Made by a program: the position numbers and the translations under genes | Shown here: piece by piece, positions 6,028 through 6,800 of the stretch | How the letters are laid out: each line of letters opens with the position of its first letter | Numbering within the stretch: the stretch's first letter is position 1 | From: an uncultured Butyricicoccus sp. | Lineage (GTDB): Bacteria; Bacillota; Clostridia; Oscillospirales; Butyricicoccaceae | DNA: 6,800 bases | NCBI GenBank assembly: GCA_910584935.1 | Contig: CAJUDU010000103.1 | Location: 1-6,800 of the forward strand | Direction of reading: 5' to 3' | The notes under the pieces: generated by a model | The model's database searches: none | What the model was told of the DNA's origin: nothing | What the model saw: the letters and a program-made list of their open reading frames with translations, nothing else

Positions 6028-6038
6028 GCATATCATAA
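6028..6038 (+). promoter_or_regulatory. GCATATNATAA motif, copy 5, upstream of the 189-aa gene
   Basis: GCATATCATAA lies 78 nt before AGGAGG (6117-6122) of the 6131 gene. With copy 4 it makes an imperfect inverted repeat: 12-nt arms 6005-6016 and 6027-6038, 11 of 12 matching, 10-nt spacer. The two could be back-to-back promoters or a two-sided operator. The 92 nt after it contain no ORF with a usable start. Confidence 0.55.
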
Positions 6039-6130
6039 GGCAAGATCAAAACAAGGAGATGAAGCACTTCTAATTTTACGGCATTATGAAAAAGAACAGG
6101 AAAACGACAACATTTTAGGAGGATAAGAAA

Positions 6131-6700
6131 ATGGGTCAACGGCTGAATATTGAGATTGTGGACGGAAATACCACACTGGCAAATGCTTATTTTCACTGGT
6201 CTGCGTTTACATTCCCCGCGTTGGAACTGACTGCGGAAATTGTGAAAGGGATCAATAAGGTTCCTTCGGAAAACAAGCTGGAACAGGCAGTAGAGCTGCT
6301 GGAACTGACCGGCGCTGGCGTGGATGATGAGGAATGGGCGCGGATCGAGGCGGACAAAACCGGAAAATTTGATGAGCTTGTGTTCAAAGAGGCGAAAAAC
6401 CGAAACAGAGGGCTTATTTCTGTTACGGAAGAAGGGATGCAAGAAACAGAAACCTTGGAGGAGGGGCGAGTCAGCATCGATTTGGAAAAGAAAACAATCT
6501 GCTTTGATGTTGTAGATTGCCTTTCTTTGGAGGAATATAGAGCTGATTTCGAGGACGCACCCTCACTTCCTGTTGTGGATGGGATTGATTTCTATAATAT
6601 TCCATTTTCCCGTTTTCATGAGCTGATCGGGATCATTCATATGTATGAATATGGCATCCGTCTTTCTGATGGAACGGTGGTTCTTTGGATTGATGGTTAA
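6131..6700 (+). CDS. Hypothetical 189-aa acidic protein (MGQRLNIEI type)
   Basis: ATG 6131 follows AGGAGG (6117-6122) at 8 nt spacing; the stop TAA is at 6698-6700. The N-terminus (MGQRLNIEIVDG, then LANAYFHWSAFT) matches, from memory, a hypothetical family seen in Firmicutes genomes and mobile regions. The middle (residues 45-85) is acidic and helical (ELLELTGAGVDDEEWARIEADK). The end alternates hydrophobic strands (VVDGIDFYNIPF and GIRLSDGTVVLWIDG), suggesting a compact alpha/beta protein. There is no signal peptide or membrane segment. The gene is divergent from the Ig-like gene, shares its intergenic inverted repeat, and is closed by its own terminator at 6703-6740. No function can be assigned. 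Confidence 0.8.
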   Translation: MGQRLNIEIVDGNTTLANAYFHWSAFTFPALELTAEIVKGINKVPSENKLEQAVELLELTGAGVDDEEWARIEADKTGKFDELVFKEAKNRNRGLISVTEEGMQETETLEEGRVSIDLEKKTICFDVVDCLSLEEYRADFEDAPSLPVVDGIDFYNIPFSRFHELIGIIHMYEYGIRLSDGTVVLWIDG

Positions 6701-6702
6701 AA

Positions 6703-6740
6703 AAAGAGGGTATCGTGTGAAAATACACGATACCCTTTTT
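6703..6740 (+). terminator. Strong Rho-independent terminator after the 189-aa gene
   Basis: A perfect 11-bp stem pairs 6708-6718 with 6725-6735 around a GAAAAT loop, preceded by A-rich sequence and followed by five T (6736-6740), so the stem can extend through A-T pairs. It starts 3 nt after the stop and ends 6 nt before the group II intron. This hairpin is the kind of target that group IIC introns choose. Confidence 0.9.
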
Positions 6741-6746
6741 CTTTAC

Positions 6747-6800
6747 GTGCGCCCGGCGAGCGCACGTTCTAACGGGTGAAAGTCCCGAATCCGCCCGGCA
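6747..6800 (+). mobile_element. 5' end of a group IIC intron, cut by window edge
   Basis: The sequence from 6747 begins GTGCGCCCGGCG and continues with a GCGCAC arm (6759-6764) and CGGGTGAAAGTCCCGAA (6773-6789). This closely follows the conserved 5' end of group IIC introns such as the Oceanobacillus iheyensis intron (GUGUGCCCGGC, then GGGUGAGAGUCCCGAA). Two hairpins are visible, 6747-6764 and the CGGG/CCCG pair within 6773-6787. The intron lies 11 nt downstream of a terminator stem, on the same strand, as expected for class IIC. Only 54 nt of domain I are in view; the reverse transcriptase ORF and domains II-VI must lie to the right. Whether it is intact cannot be judged here. Confidence 0.85.

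Noticed and set aside
6059..6073. Tiny ORF (MKHF) preceded by AAGGAG in the leader of the 189-aa gene.
   Set aside because: There is no spacing between AAGGAG and the ATG, and the peptide has only four residues.
5986..6126. Plus-strand frame ending in a protein-like peptide (LRHYEKEQENDN) whose stop overlaps the next ribosome site.
   Set aside because: There is no ATG, GTG or TTG in the frame. It could be a decayed gene end, but nothing else supports it.
6008..6442. Minus-strand 144-aa open frame running into the intergenic inverted repeat.
   Set aside because: It overlaps the 189-aa gene, whose start site is strong, and would end within the promoter region of the Ig-like gene.

Overview
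The window looks like accessory DNA from a low-to-mid G+C Gram-positive anaerobe, probably a gut-type Clostridia. Four things point that way: strong AGGAGG-type ribosome binding sites, TTG starts, a Big_3-type Ig-like repeat protein, and the 5' end of a group IIC intron placed just after a terminator. No rRNA, tRNA, CRISPR array, integrase, relaxase or transposase gene is visible. Most of the proteins are small, hypothetical and lack signal peptides, as is common for cargo of integrative or conjugative elements. That placement is inference; no mobility gene lies in the window.

Layout. (1) 1-450: 3' part of a basic hypothetical protein, with a terminator at 465-496. (2) 451-693: non-coding, with a strong hairpin (509-546), a second terminator (581-617) and a promoter-like motif (652-662). 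(3) 697-1858: a two-gene unit, a 68-aa HTH-like protein and a 313-aa SseB-family protein. (4) 1940-3659: a two-gene unit, a 422-aa protein made of two copies of an unrecognised domain and a 141-aa hypothetical protein, closed by a terminator at 3668-3698 that can serve both strands. (5) Minus strand 5983-3701: a 638-aa protein of seven alternating Ig-like repeats and then a short basic ORF, converging on the same terminator. (6) 6131-6700: a 189-aa hypothetical protein read divergently from the Ig-like gene, then a terminator and, from 6747, the first 54 nt of a group IIC intron.

The strongest organising signal is an 11-mer, GCATATNATAA. It occurs five times, each time in a gap and pointing into the next gene: 652-662 (+), 1866-1876 (+), 4040-4050 (-), 6005-6015 (-) and 6028-6038 (+). 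It contains a TATNAT -10-like core and also fits CATANNNTA, the -10 pattern known for mother-cell sporulation sigma factors, but there is no consistent -35. It suggests that the units are co-regulated. The biochemical role of most of the proteins cannot be read from sequence alone.
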